Assembly: GCF_964204865.1 (NCBI RefSeq)
Contig: NC_135257.1
Coordinates: 11,616,151-11,680,150 of the forward strand
Direction: 5' to 3'
DNA length: 64,000 nucleotides
Source of the DNA: Styela clava
Lineage: Eukaryota; Chordata; Ascidiacea; Stolidobranchia; Styelidae
Shown: piece after piece, positions 11,101 through 21,400 of the stretch
Layout: each line of letters opens with the position of its first letter
Numbering within the stretch: position 1 is the stretch's first letter
Notes under the pieces: model-generated
The model's input: only the letters and a program-made list of their open reading frames with translations
Database searches by the model: none
What the model was told of the DNA's origin: nothing
Program-made: the position numbers and the translations under genes

Positions 11101-14100
11101 TATGATCTATAAGCAAAGAAATTGTTGTGAGGATTGTTATCGCCGTCATCACGTAAAGTTTGATGTATACACGAACTTGCAAACTCCATGCAAATGTAAA
11201 CGCCGCACCACAAGAGATCATTAAATTTTGAACGCAGAATGACGATGTAATGTCATTGAAATAGATAGATGCAACAACTGAAAAGCAAAATAATATTTTT
11301 TTTTATTCGATTGTTTTCGAGAGCAGGTAAATGTAATAAACTATATATATGATAACACGGTGAAATTTGTTCTATTATTAGATTTTCGACATTGAAATTT
11401 ATCTATAATTCAAAATTACAATGTTTTGTTGAATACCAAGGTTTAAAAAATCACACACGGAATGAATTGCAGTGACGTCGCGTGACAAACATGAAATTTG
11501 AAAATTCATTTATTTGATAGTCCCCCATATTATTGATTCTTTGTTTCAACTTACAAAATGAAATATTTCTTCTTAGCCACATCGATAGTCAAACCAGCTA
11601 CGTATGCTCCAGGGAGATGAATGTTTTTACCAAAGCAGGAAATGATAGTAGACGTAAACAACGATAATATGTCAGTTTAAAATGAATTCAATACCGGACA
11701 ATCTTTTGATGCACATGTAGCAAGAAATTCCGTTGTCCAATTTACGTACGACCTCGCCTCTACATACGTTGAAGTATTTGAGAATTTATTCAGTGTCAAC
11801 TCCGCTGGATACTTCTCTTTCATGCCGTACAGAACACCTTCCTTTCCTTGGCCTTCTCGATGTACACTTTTTTCTGCAGTGGCGATCATAATAGATGAAG
11901 CTCCCCATACGGCACTTTCACATAAACCAAACAGAATAGACGACGGTAACATAGTACACCAATCTGTTAAAATAAAATATTGAACAGAAAGCTTTCATTA
12001 ATATAACAATTGGTCATTCAGATTAAAGATCTTAAATTAATGTATGTGGAAGAGATCGTAGATTATTCGAATTTCATATGTTGCTGTTTTATTTTTGCTC
12101 AGCAAATATAACCAATCTTGTTTGCAAATTAGATTTTTGTATTTGCAAGTCCAAATATTTATGTCTGTTGACGGGGGTCACAGTCAACTCCCACGCCTCC
12201 AGTTTTACAAATATTTTAGATATTGCATGACCAACACTAAGTGCTGTGTCCACCATCGGTTGAAGAAACTACAATTGAATAATACTGAACAATGAATACT
12301 TTACTTGGTTTAAAAAATGATGCTGTGTAGAGCATTGTCAGCGATTCGCCTCCAACAAGAACCTTCGTTGGCCCAAACAATCTGACCAACAGGGGGGGTT
12401 AAAAACAACCCTCCAATAGCAGAGGCCAAATCGGCAAGAAGCATGCTCGTGGGTCCAATGTTTTCTTTGACCTTAAGGCTGCATTGTAATGACGCAAAAC
12501 CTAAATAATGTCAATATCATATAAAGTCGTGTTTATGCAATTTTATATGCTGAAAAAATTGAATTTTACTATTCATGATAATACAATAACTAACCATATA
12601 TTGAACCGATGTAAAGAGCAAAACCAATCGAAACAAAATAATAGAGTTTTTTATAATTCCTTATATCTGTATTCTCCAAGTATTTTTTCCTCTCGTGCAT
12701 ATAGTGATTACGTTGAAACCACAGGTAGCAATCGTATGTTTTAATGACAATCTATGCAGGATAACTCAAATATATATATATAAGAATGAGCAAGTGCCTG
12801 ACATGGAAAACCCGGAGCAATGAACAGTTTCGATTACCACTGATAAAGCTACCTTACCAACATAATTTGCAGTACATTTATAGTGTGACAAATGGAGATA
12901 TATATATATGCATTCCAAAAATAAAATGATGGGTGTTCCATTGATTAGAGCCTACCGGATGCAGCAGCCCTATTATCACTTTTGCCGTATAAATCAATTT
13001 TGTTGATTGACAAATTTAATAGCATTTAAATGGGATAGCCTTGACTAAATGCATACATATAAAATCTATTTTGTTACATCTTCGTGAGATTGAAAAATGA
13101 TAAGAATTTTTGCCACGATAAACACAAATTTATTCTAGGTCTTTTATTTTACGTCTTCAGATTAGTGCTCGTCATGTATTATTGACCTTGTTTCTCATAG
13201 ATAGAAGAATCTCGACTCGCCACATTTCATTACCATGAAATGCCCACTCTCCCAATTGAAAAAAATTCCCAATACCCGGGCAAACGCTTTCCCGCTCCGA
13301 GAACGGAGATTAACGGCCTCTAAACGCCAAAATCACTCTAGTGTGACTAGATTGATGACTTGATTGACAGGTAGCCTACTCCGGGTCAGTAAAAGCCTGT
13401 TTTGTCCCATTCCCAATTTTAACGTAAATTGAAATAACAAGTAATCCCAGTCACTTCTCCATTACGGTACCAGAGCAAAATAAAAAATATTGATTCACCG
13501 ATAATCATATGCGGTACGGTAACTTACCAGTACCTGAAATTCGTTCGCAGAACGGTTCTTCCTTGTCATATAAGAACTCAATTCATTTCCTCTTATCAAA
13601 TAAAAAAAAAAGGTAGGCTACAAAATTTATGTTGTTTACATCAGAACTGTAACAAAATGATGAGAGCGTAATTCACTGCGTTACCGTACGGTATACCTTA
13701 CCAGTACCTGTTGCTGTACTGTAGGTCTTCTATTCGATCGTGGAACGGTTCTTCTCTGGCATATAAAATCTCAATTCAATTTGTTTTTATCAAAATTAAC
13801 AAATACGGTAGGCTAGACTTGCTAGAAAACCTACATTTACTGCGATAGTAAGATCGCAAAAGGAATAAGTCAATTTTACTGTGGTACGGTAACTTAGCAG
13901 TACCCAAAGTGACTATAACAGTACCGTACCTACAGCCTTGATGACGCAACCGCTTGAAATAGGTTTCAAAACAGTGTTCCCATGAGTGAATTTTAGAACA
14001 GCGAAATTTTGAATGAAATGTCAGATCTCATAGGATTCATAGGGAATTTAGTAATAAATAAAAGTAATAGTCTCCTGAAAAAAATATATACCTTTAACCA

Positions 14101-15289
14101 CTGAAAATTTCGAAGTAATTGGTCCAGTATTCGAAGAGAAAAGCGATTGTATCATGACGGAGGAGAAGACTAATAACAAGGACAACAACATGATATTGAA
14201 ACGATCGTAATGTCCACTACGTGTCTAATAATGTAATGTTAAACAGAAATGCATATGGATAGGGAGCTCAGACAGTCAGGCAATCCCTCATTAACATACA
14301 TTGTAAAGAACGTACCGGAAATAGGCTTTGGAAAACTGTGACTGTCACACTGTATAAAACAGTGGTTCCCAACCTTTTTTTCGAGCAATCCACATTTTTT
14401 TTTTAATGAATTTTGTAACATGTCACGACCCAATGACATGCTCAAATACTGAACGGCATGTAGTTCTTTTATGGCCGCAAACTTTATGACTAATATAAAA
14501 CAATCATTTTCACATAACATTTATTCCAGAAAATTACCCCGAAGTGATTGTTTGCCATAAGCGAGTTTTTGAAATGGTGGTGTGGCTTTACTTAGCAAAA
14601 TGAATACTGCCAAGTTTATACGAAATGATATTTCCCACATATACAATTACTATTGAGGAAAACTTCAATACCAAATATAAAATAAACATCAAAATTTACT
14701 AGAAAATAAAATAAGTAACTTTTAGGTTTTTATTGAAAAAAACAAACAAGCGACCCGGGAAAATTTGCAGGCGATCCAGTTTTGGGTCGCGATCCACAGG
14801 TTAGGAAACACTGATATAAACCAACTTCGGACTGCATTCATGCATTCCATCACTCATAAAACCACGTTCCGTTAAATATTTGAATACTGGAGGGTGGGGA
14901 AAGGATGATTAGATGTAAATATGGAAGTAGTAACGAGGAGGACGAGGTGCACAATGGAGATGTTATGGAATAGATAATGATTGAACCCAAATATAGGTGA
15001 AGATCTTGCAGCGCAGTACAGGCTTGCAGTACAAATTGCTGAGTTTACCAAGAGAATGATCAAAGGCAAACGTGGAATCCCAGTTAAGGTTTATCGTGTC
15101 TTGATGAATTTGTATTCATTTCACATTATTCTGAACATTACTACATTTCTGGCAATATCATCTAGCACTCGTGTTATATCCAATTCTATCAATTTTAACT
15201 GTATACCTCATGTTTTCCAGTTCACACTTCTATTAACAGCACAGTCCAGCTGTCACCAACCGGAACAGTTCGAACTGATCATTTGTTGA
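8103..15289 (+). CDS. Possible small gene of three exons, unknown product
   Basis: Tentative. Exon 1 is 8103-8199, starting MTNQQKVESSVTIAIFTAAQ and ending at a strong donor, GTAAGT. Exon 2 is 15012-15088 (after a TTGCAG acceptor), reading QYRLAVQIAEFTKRMIKG. Exon 3 is 15221-15289 (after TTTTCCAG) with stop TGA. The three join in frame to about 80 residues. A pyrimidine-rich acceptor-like CCGTAG ends two bases before the ATG. The first two exons have protein-like composition. Exon 3 is doubtful: a different frame of the same exon (ending LLNYAAV and a stop) looks equally protein-like. The intron would be 6.8 kb and enclose the UNC93-like gene on the other strand. I do not recognise the product. 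Confidence 0.3.
8763..8856. mobile_element. Short MITE-like palindromic element
   Basis: Terminal inverted repeats of 26 bases (8763-8788 and 8831-8856) match at 22-23 positions and flank about 42 bases. The outer end reads GAAGTATGTGCACCATGATG. One arm recurs at 60086-60110, where the partner arm is missing. Confidence 0.6.
8930..8990 (-). repeat. Possible Penelope-like / hammerhead-like remnant
   Basis: On the - strand the segment reads ACCGATGAAG, then a potential stem (AAGTTT pairing with AAACTT), then GAAACGTCGG. This resembles the CTGATGA-stem-GAAAC core of hammerhead ribozymes that accompany Penelope-like elements, but the conserved T after the first C is a C here and the helix phasing is imperfect. 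No Penelope reverse transcriptase was found nearby. It is a weak call. Confidence 0.3.
9012..9036. repeat. (TA)n microsatellite
   Basis: Uninterrupted TA dinucleotides next to the Penelope-like remnant. Similar short TA runs occur at about 25689-25708 and 43809-43829. Confidence 0.8.
9720..10256 (+). repeat. Unclassified dispersed repeat, longest copy, with internal tandem duplication
   Basis: This segment contains both parts of a repeat seen elsewhere in the window: a first part starting GGTGGGGTTCAGGAATGACA and a second part with CTTCTAGCGACAACAACGAT followed by CGATCTATAGGTCCGTTTCG. The second part is tandemly duplicated here (10032-10147 and 10148-10256, period about 116 bases). Related copies lie at 13975-14230, 29420-29945, 37490-37650, 54290-54480 and 55135-55265. 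No ORF or terminal repeats were seen. Confidence 0.6.
10467..10920 (-). pseudogene. Decayed reverse-transcriptase fragment (LINE-like)
   Basis: On the - strand, 10685-10467 reads KRGLVQGSCFESFFFVLFTN followed by DIF, which resembles the non-LTR retrotransposon reverse-transcriptase segment G-x-PQGS-x-x-x-P-x-LF-x-x-x-x-NDI. An upstream overlapping frame (10920-10624) contains LNRKKIEVGNSS, similar to the SYLSNRKQ segment that normally precedes it. The catalytic ADD box is not intact, and the spacing between the two parts is too long, so this looks like a fossil. No endonuclease domain was found. Confidence 0.35.
11051..12700 (-). pseudogene. UNC93-like membrane protein gene, broken
   Basis: Exons on the - strand match the UNC93A family (MFS fold). 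12700-12595 encodes the first membrane segment (FVSIGFALYIGSIYG). 12500-12305 has FASLQCSL and VLVGGESLTMLYTASFF. 11963-11695 has TMLPSSILFGLCESAVWGAS and a CASKDC segment. 11277-11051 is the C-terminus (VYIKLYVMTAITILTTISLL, then EYKN; stop at 11053-11051). Defects: seven Gs at 12392-12398, where six would keep frame, shift exon 2 by one base, although its ends fit the neighbours only in the uninterrupted frame. The usual fourth and fifth membrane segments are absent from exon 3, and the central several hundred residues are missing. A weak extra exon (about 11640-11555, GTAAGT donor) does not join the last exon in phase. I infer a truncated pseudogene; assembly error is the alternative. Confidence 0.65.
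13505..13925 (+). repeat. Imperfect tandem repeat, about 2.5 units of roughly 180 bases
   Basis: The motif GGTACGGTAACTTACCAGTA or a close variant appears near 13512, 13685 and 13884. The first two units also share AACGGTTCTTC, a CATATAA segment and GGTAGGCTA. The third is cut short. Confidence 0.6.
13975..14230 (+). repeat. Unclassified dispersed repeat copy
   Basis: It shares with 9720-10256 the ordered segments AATAAATAAAAGTAATAG, TTTAACCACTGAAAATT, AATTGGTCCAGT, GAGAAAAGCGATT, ACAACAACAT and a diverged CGATC...CGTGTC end. Confidence 0.55.
14360..14813. mobile_element. hAT-like non-autonomous element
   Basis: The ends are inverted repeats: CAGTGGTTCCCAACCTTT at 14360 and GGTTAGGAAACACTG ending at 14813. 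The flanks GTATAAAA (14352-14359) and ATATAAAC (14814-14821) agree at six of eight positions, as expected for an old 8-bp hAT target duplication. No transposase is encoded. Confidence 0.7.
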
Positions 15290-16487
15290 ATTATGCTGCA
15301 GTATGATTAAAAAGAAGATAATATTCCCAGTTCAATTCTGTGTAAATTTCAGGATAAGAGAAACACTTATGTCATCCAGAAATAAAGTTCGCTTTTGCCT
15401 ATCAGTGAAAGCTCATACAGAAGCCTGTTTGAAGTGAAATGCTTGAAATGACAAGAAATGTAATATATATTTATAACACAAGGCTTCAATTATTGAGGAT
15501 TCGTGAGGAAACATTCATTGACACGAATGAATTACATATGATGAAAACTAGTAATCGCTAGGTGAAATGTCATAGATCGGACAAAGATGAAAAAAATAAA
15601 TGAAAACTTGATTCGATAAACTGCATGCGTCAGGTATTGTTCTTTTGGGCGGTGGAGCATAGGTTTGCATGGACTTCAACATAATATTTAGGCTGAAACG
15701 ATGGCTTCAAATAAATTAGAGTTCCATGGAGACATCAGAACAGGTTAGTTGAGCAAATGTGATTCCTAGATTTCTTCTCGTTTCATTCTCCAGTGCTTAG
15801 GGAGTACATATTGGCAGGCCATCACTGCTAACTTTGTTCTACGTCATCAACGGTCCCTACTAATTATCAGTTGAATTTTAAAAAGTCGTGTCTCGCAAAC
15901 GAAGGCCACTTTATGTAAGCAATAAAAGCCAAAAATCGTAAAAAAATTATAGAAATAAATTCGCTATAAAATTTTCTCCATGATAACCCACATTTAAAGA
16001 GAATTAATTTCCCTAACTGGAGGAAACAGATTTTAACTCCGTGAAAGTTTTTTTGCAGCAAGCTAGAGAATTTTCAAAATTGAAAAACTCGTAGAAAAGT
16101 AGTAACAAAAGAACAATAACGCTTGTTAATAACTAAGTGTTATCCGAAAAGGAATTTGTCGAATTGTGGCCATTGACAAATATAGTAAAAGGTATTCGAA
16201 AAAGTGGTCGTTGAATTTGTGCTCTGGCAATAATGGTAACAAAAATTTCTACATTACGCCCTTCATTTCACATGTTGAGAAGTAATTAAAAATGTCCTAC
16301 ATGCCAAATTGCATCACACGCCCATCGTTAAAAGATCACGTGTGTCTGTGTAATGAGTGCGTGATGAAGCATGTTTGCTTGAAGCATAACTTAAACAAAA
16401 TATAGATAAACTATGCTTTCTCAACATTATGAAAACCCATTATGTCTATCCGAAATTCTAGTAATTTTGTGTAATGAATCGTGTAAT

Positions 16488-16554
16488 AAAGTTACTTGCG
16501 TTGTATAAAATTTTGCCTGTTGATTACAGTTTTTATTCAAATAAAAACTAGGAG
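16488..16554 (+). repeat. Direct repeat, first copy (second at 17427-17493)
   Basis: Both copies begin AAAGTTACTTGCGTTGTATA and run to AACTAGGAG, with three mismatches over about 67 bases. The spacing is 939 bases. They flank the candidate promoter region of gene 1. Confidence 0.8.
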
Positions 16555-16920
16555 GCTTATAATCCAGGAATAAATTATTGATTGAGTCTTTAGTTATTGT
16601 TTTCAATCTATTGTTCTCCTGAAAAATGACCACGATCTATTTCGACTTTAGTCAAATCTTAATTGCTTTTGTGAAATGCATGGAACATCTGATAAGTTTG
16701 CCCGCACTTTTTAGCGTTTGATAACAAGCTTAATCATTTTTCCTAGGTTGAAGATTAGGCCAAAAATATACCATATTACTTGGTGGATTGATATCATAAA
16801 ATATTACAAAAATCAATTTATATAAGAGCGTATATGAGATCATTCCATATAATAATTAGTAATGTTTTACATTGTATGTTGGAGTTCAAAAAACTCAATG
16901 ATCTCATTTGCCACCAGGCT

Positions 16921-16930
16921 ATATATAAGC
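16921..16930 (+). promoter_or_regulatory. Candidate TATA box upstream of NRF-like gene 1
   Basis: TATATATAAG about 1.5 kb upstream of the gene 1 start codon. It would require a 5' untranslated exon spliced to the acceptor at about 18402. Position and sequence are the only evidence. Confidence 0.25.
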
Positions 16931-17426
16931 GACTTGTATTTCAAATTTTACTACGCGGTTAGAGCTGCATTAGGATTCATCTGATTCACAGCGTTCTAAA
17001 ATTCAGTTTAGAGTCAAAACCATGTACGAAGTCACAACAAGACTGATTATGCATAACGGCTTTGATAGCAAAATGTTATCATTTATGAGTAACCAGGACT
17101 ATCGCCACTTCAACCTAGAAATATTACTGTTTTATTTATTGTTTCCGAATAATCGACCTTTATCCCAAATAAATCATTACTTATACGAGATTTGTTCAGG
17201 AGTCGTTACATTGTTGGTTTTCTATCACGTGTTGATTGCACAGCAGCAGATGAACTTAGCATGTGACTAAAACAGTGAATAGTTGTTACAGTACTGCGCC
17301 AGGCCTAATCAGTCAACAATAATTTCCATTCAAAATTAACAGTTGTAGTCAGAAATATGTTTTGTAGATGACTGGGTATGAAGTGCTCTATACCCTTGAC
17401 GGAAATGTGAAATATAGACAACCGGG

Positions 17427-17493
17427 AAAGTTACTTGCGTTGTATAAAATTTTGCCTGTTAATTACAATTTTTATTCAAATAGAAACTAGGAG
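17427..17493 (+). repeat. Direct repeat, second copy
   Basis: Partner of 16488-16554. Confidence 0.8.
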
Positions 17494-17891
17494 CAAACAG
17501 CGAAAGATATTTACTCAGGTGCAACATTCTGTGTGGGATTTTAGCCGATTGAAGACAGAATTGATTGTAGTGAACTAAAGAAAACTGAAATAATTGTTAC
17601 CGATACCTAAATACGCCTGAAATAAACATCAAAATCCAGATAATACAACTGTCAGCGAAATGCTGTTTATTTAGTGTTGCTGATATTTTTTTGGAATTTT
17701 TCAAGCTTACAAATATCGAATTTTGAAGGCGATGGTCGCGATGCAAATGTAAAATCACTTTACATGGATTTTGCGTTGGCAACACTCAGATGAGCCAGCC
17801 TTCGGGTGTACTGAACCTCCGACTACAGTTGTCGAATTGAGGTTCGACTCAATAACAGCGTTTGTGTCATATTTCAACTCAAACTAGAGCC

Positions 17892-18209
17892 CAGTGATTA
17901 TCAATCTTTTTTTCTTTCGTGGCTCACTTTGGTTGCATGAAAATTCTGCGGTCCACTAACTTTCTCATGCAAGGAAAAAACTACAAAAAAAACAAAACTC
18001 TTTTTGCAAAAATAAATAATTTCACTTTAATAATTAGAATAAAAAGCAGCAACATCACTTATTGCTACTACAATAAAAATTCGACTATAATGGCACAAAT
18101 GAAATTGAACTTTTCAATAACCATAATAAGTTTTGATAGGCTCGTGGCCTAATTGAAAATGTTTCAATGGTCCTGCAGTGGGCCATTGTCCACTGGTTGA
18201 GAACCAGTG
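17892..18209. mobile_element. hAT-like MITE
   Basis: The left end CAGTGATTATCAATCTTTTT and the right end GGTTGAGAACCAGTG are imperfect inverted repeats of the common hAT type (CAGTGGTTCTCAACC). The interior contains the usual GGTCC...GGCC composition near each end. A clear 8-bp target duplication was not found. It ends about 200 bases before gene 1. Confidence 0.6.
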
Positions 18210-18408
18210 ATTACTAGGCAATATGGCATAAGCAAACACTAGGTTTTAATCATGCAGTGAAGTTAGAGTACTTTGAAAAAAGTTGAACGCAATCGTTTAA
18301 CAAAACCTATACGAAATCAGAGCTTGATTATTACCTTTTATAAATATTAGTTTCTTCAATTATATATCAATAAAAGGTATCTTATGGTTATGTTTTTTTC
18401 AGTTACTC

Positions 18409-21400
18409 ATGATCATCATGACAATTTTTTTATTATTCTGTATTGTTGTCATGAACGTTGCATTATTAGCCTCCGCAGATACGAATTCCGCGATGCACTC
18501 CAGCATTCGAAATCATCCATACCCTAGTTATTTACCCCAGAAAGCGTTGGATAGTCTACTTCGAGCTCGCGAGCATAATTTTTATGAAAGCTCTGTAGAA
18601 TCATCACTCACGTTATTGAATAACATTGCCAACCCGGAGATCATATCCAGGATTTCAGAACAAAAAGCGGAAGGTGACGAGCCAACTTGCAACGGGCTAG
18701 TTTTAAAATTAGTCCTTGCTACCATTGCAGGAGTTCCATATGCAAGACAAAGTAAGTTTTTCAAATACTCGATATTATAAGAACATCATTGCCTAAAATG
18801 TATCAAATTAACCAACCATTGAACATTACCAAACTTCCATGAGCCATGAATTTCAGTTGACGATGCGGGTGGCAAAGAAGAGAGTGGACTCTTAAAAGGT
18901 AATTACATGTGGCTGGGAACTTACTACCAATGTTCTGGTGCAACAAACGGAAAAGATATAACAACAAAAATGTGCACCTCTATTTTTGGAGATAAACCGG
19001 TTAGTATATATGACCTATTATTATATTTATTTACACTTTTGCTTAAAAAAAAACTAGTAATTGTTTTCAGTCAATGATGTTTGAGGATTATGCGAAGTAA
19101 CACAAGAATGATGCATTTTGTGAAGGCTAAAACAATATGTTAAGTCGTATAAATTATAAAAATTGAATAAAAAGTAACTTTTTACAGAATAGCACAGAGG
19201 GATTGCAACTCGGAGTTTGCTTTCCCGATATTTGTACTGTGGAAGAAATCAATGTTTTAATGCAAGCTCTGATCGATCCAAACATGACAACAACTTACAT
19301 GAATTCGCGCTGCCCAAAACCTATAGTTTTTGATGCAGTTGACATTACAGCCATGTGAGTAGAAGTTTTTACGTTAGTCGTGGATTTAGATTTGATAGAT
19401 TGACAGAAGGCAGACATACACAAAGATAAACTGCACTATGTTCCGGTCAAAAATAATATCTTTCCTTCATTTGTACGATCTTAATAGAAACAAAACACCG
19501 CAAACGTACGGAATATACGAACAAAGCAGTTATTTATCACAGTGGCGTATCGTGCAAAATGTGAATGAACGTTATATTGCAAATAGACATACGAAACAAC
19601 ATATCATTTACCATTGTATCTCATTAATGAAAAGGAAAACAAATCATTTATTGGAGCATAACCGGTTTTCAGTTTGTTTACCTTCAATTTATGCCCTAAA
19701 TTTCAGAAAAATATACGGTATAATATAATAAATTACTGAAATAAACTTGGCAAAGTTTAGATGACATCAGTTGTTATTTTTTAATAGATTAGAAACAAAA
19801 TATAAATAATAAAGAAGCATAGTATTCTCTTGTGATTTCTCAGTCAATTTAATTATTTTTCAGCGTTATCTTTTCATTACTCGGAGTCTTTGTATTGTTT
19901 GGTACAATATACGAAGTATATTGCATATTAAAAAGAAAGACAAATGAAAACACACATCGTGAACGTGAAAATTTCAAACAAAAATCGGGTTTGTACCTAT
20001 TCATGTCATCATAGCAATTTTTCACGTGTTACCTTCTACCTCTGTTCCCATTTTATTTGTGCACGAATATTTAATACAACCAACTTCATATTGTAGAAGT
20101 GTTCCAAAACAGAAAGACTTTTGCATATTACTATTAGTACCGGTACGACACTGTACTGCCACAAACAGTATCACAAACGCAATATGGTGACCCGCTACCA
20201 AAGACTGGCGCGTCCAATCGGTGAGCCGTGGAAGTTTCGACCACCTGATGCGCTATTAATGTCTACATGTGACCATTTACTGTCACTTTTTTAAATGATA
20301 TTACCACATTTATATCTCATTTGACACTCATGCACAATATGGTATATACAGATGCAAAGTGCGGTAATGAACTTGCTCAATAAAAAAAAAATATCTGTTT
20401 ATTTGATCCCCACGCTAAAAAATTTCCCGTGGCAGGCAATGAAAATCAAAGAGCTTTATGGTTTATTCTCCACTGATACTTGGAGCCTCACACGCCAGAC
20501 ATGACTAGATGGGTAAAATGTGCGGTTGTTTACAACAGTAACACATTTTTTGTCGATTTTTGTTATGGCCATGCCATAAGCTGCTTATTTTATACATATT
20601 GCAGCTTTGTCGTCGCTTGCAATGTCGTTTTCAGTCGTCAAGAATACAAACACTCTACTTGATCTTACTCAGAAGGAAGGAAACATACATGTACTTAATG
20701 GTTTACGCTTTCTCAGCATGTCTTGGGTGATACTGGGTCATACCTTTAACTTTATTCTTGGAGTATCAGGTAATGGATGAATCGGATCAAGTAGTATACA
20801 ATTTATTGAACAAGAAAGGACATCTGGATCGTTTTGCTAAATTGTTGTTGTTCTTACTGGAGTTACGAAAAATCGCTTTTTGGTGTAATCGATGTCAATT
20901 TTCAGAACTTAAAGATGAATGAAATCGCCAGAAGGCTTTGCATTCTGTTTTTTCCACATTTTATCCGATATCCGAGTACGATATTTACCCCAAATATAGA
21001 ATTCACAGGCACACATTTTTATGGCATGCATCATTCTCCATATGACCACTTGTTATTTGACATCCTAGTCCATATATTTGAGCAATTTAGCAATTCTCCA
21101 TTTATTTTCAACAATATTTCCAGTACTTTGGATGGGAATCTAAACACTCGGTTCATATCTATGATTGGGGATTCTTATTGGCGAATATTTGAAGTCTATT
21201 TTATATTCTTACCCAAGTCCGTTTCCGCGAAATATCATTTTCGCCTAAATCTATTCTCGGAACAATCGCTATCTGAATAAGCGACAAGTAAAAAGGCGTC
21301 GTTAGAATTGCACAGATCTGCAATGCAATGTATAGCAAATCACAGTTCATTTTACATATAATTTCAAATTTATGTATTTAGATAATATGGTTGATTTTGC

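Larger units (their letters stand above)
12701..14359. other. Gene-free interval with local repeats
   Basis: No coding exon is evident. The interval contains short TA runs (about 12769-12781 and 12899-12908), the imperfect tandem repeat at 13505-13925 and a copy of the unclassified dispersed repeat (13975-14230). Confidence 0.5.
15290..18402. other. Gene-free interval upstream of NRF-like gene 1
   Basis: It holds a 67-base direct repeat (16488-16554 and 17427-17493), blocks shared with the region upstream of gene 2, a TATATATAAG candidate core promoter near 16921-16930, and a hAT-like element at 17892-18209. An 82-codon ORF at 17022-17270 lies in the duplicated block but is not conserved as protein in the other copy, so I do not call it. 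Confidence 0.5.

Noticed and set aside
17022-17270. An 82-codon ORF following a TATA-like site upstream of gene 1.
   Set aside because: The DNA block is duplicated upstream of gene 2, but the reading frame is not conserved there.
20834-21280. A 148-codon + strand ORF inside intron 5 of gene 1.
   Set aside because: It has no domain, no counterpart in intron 5 of gene 2, and sits wholly between correctly phased exons; likely chance.
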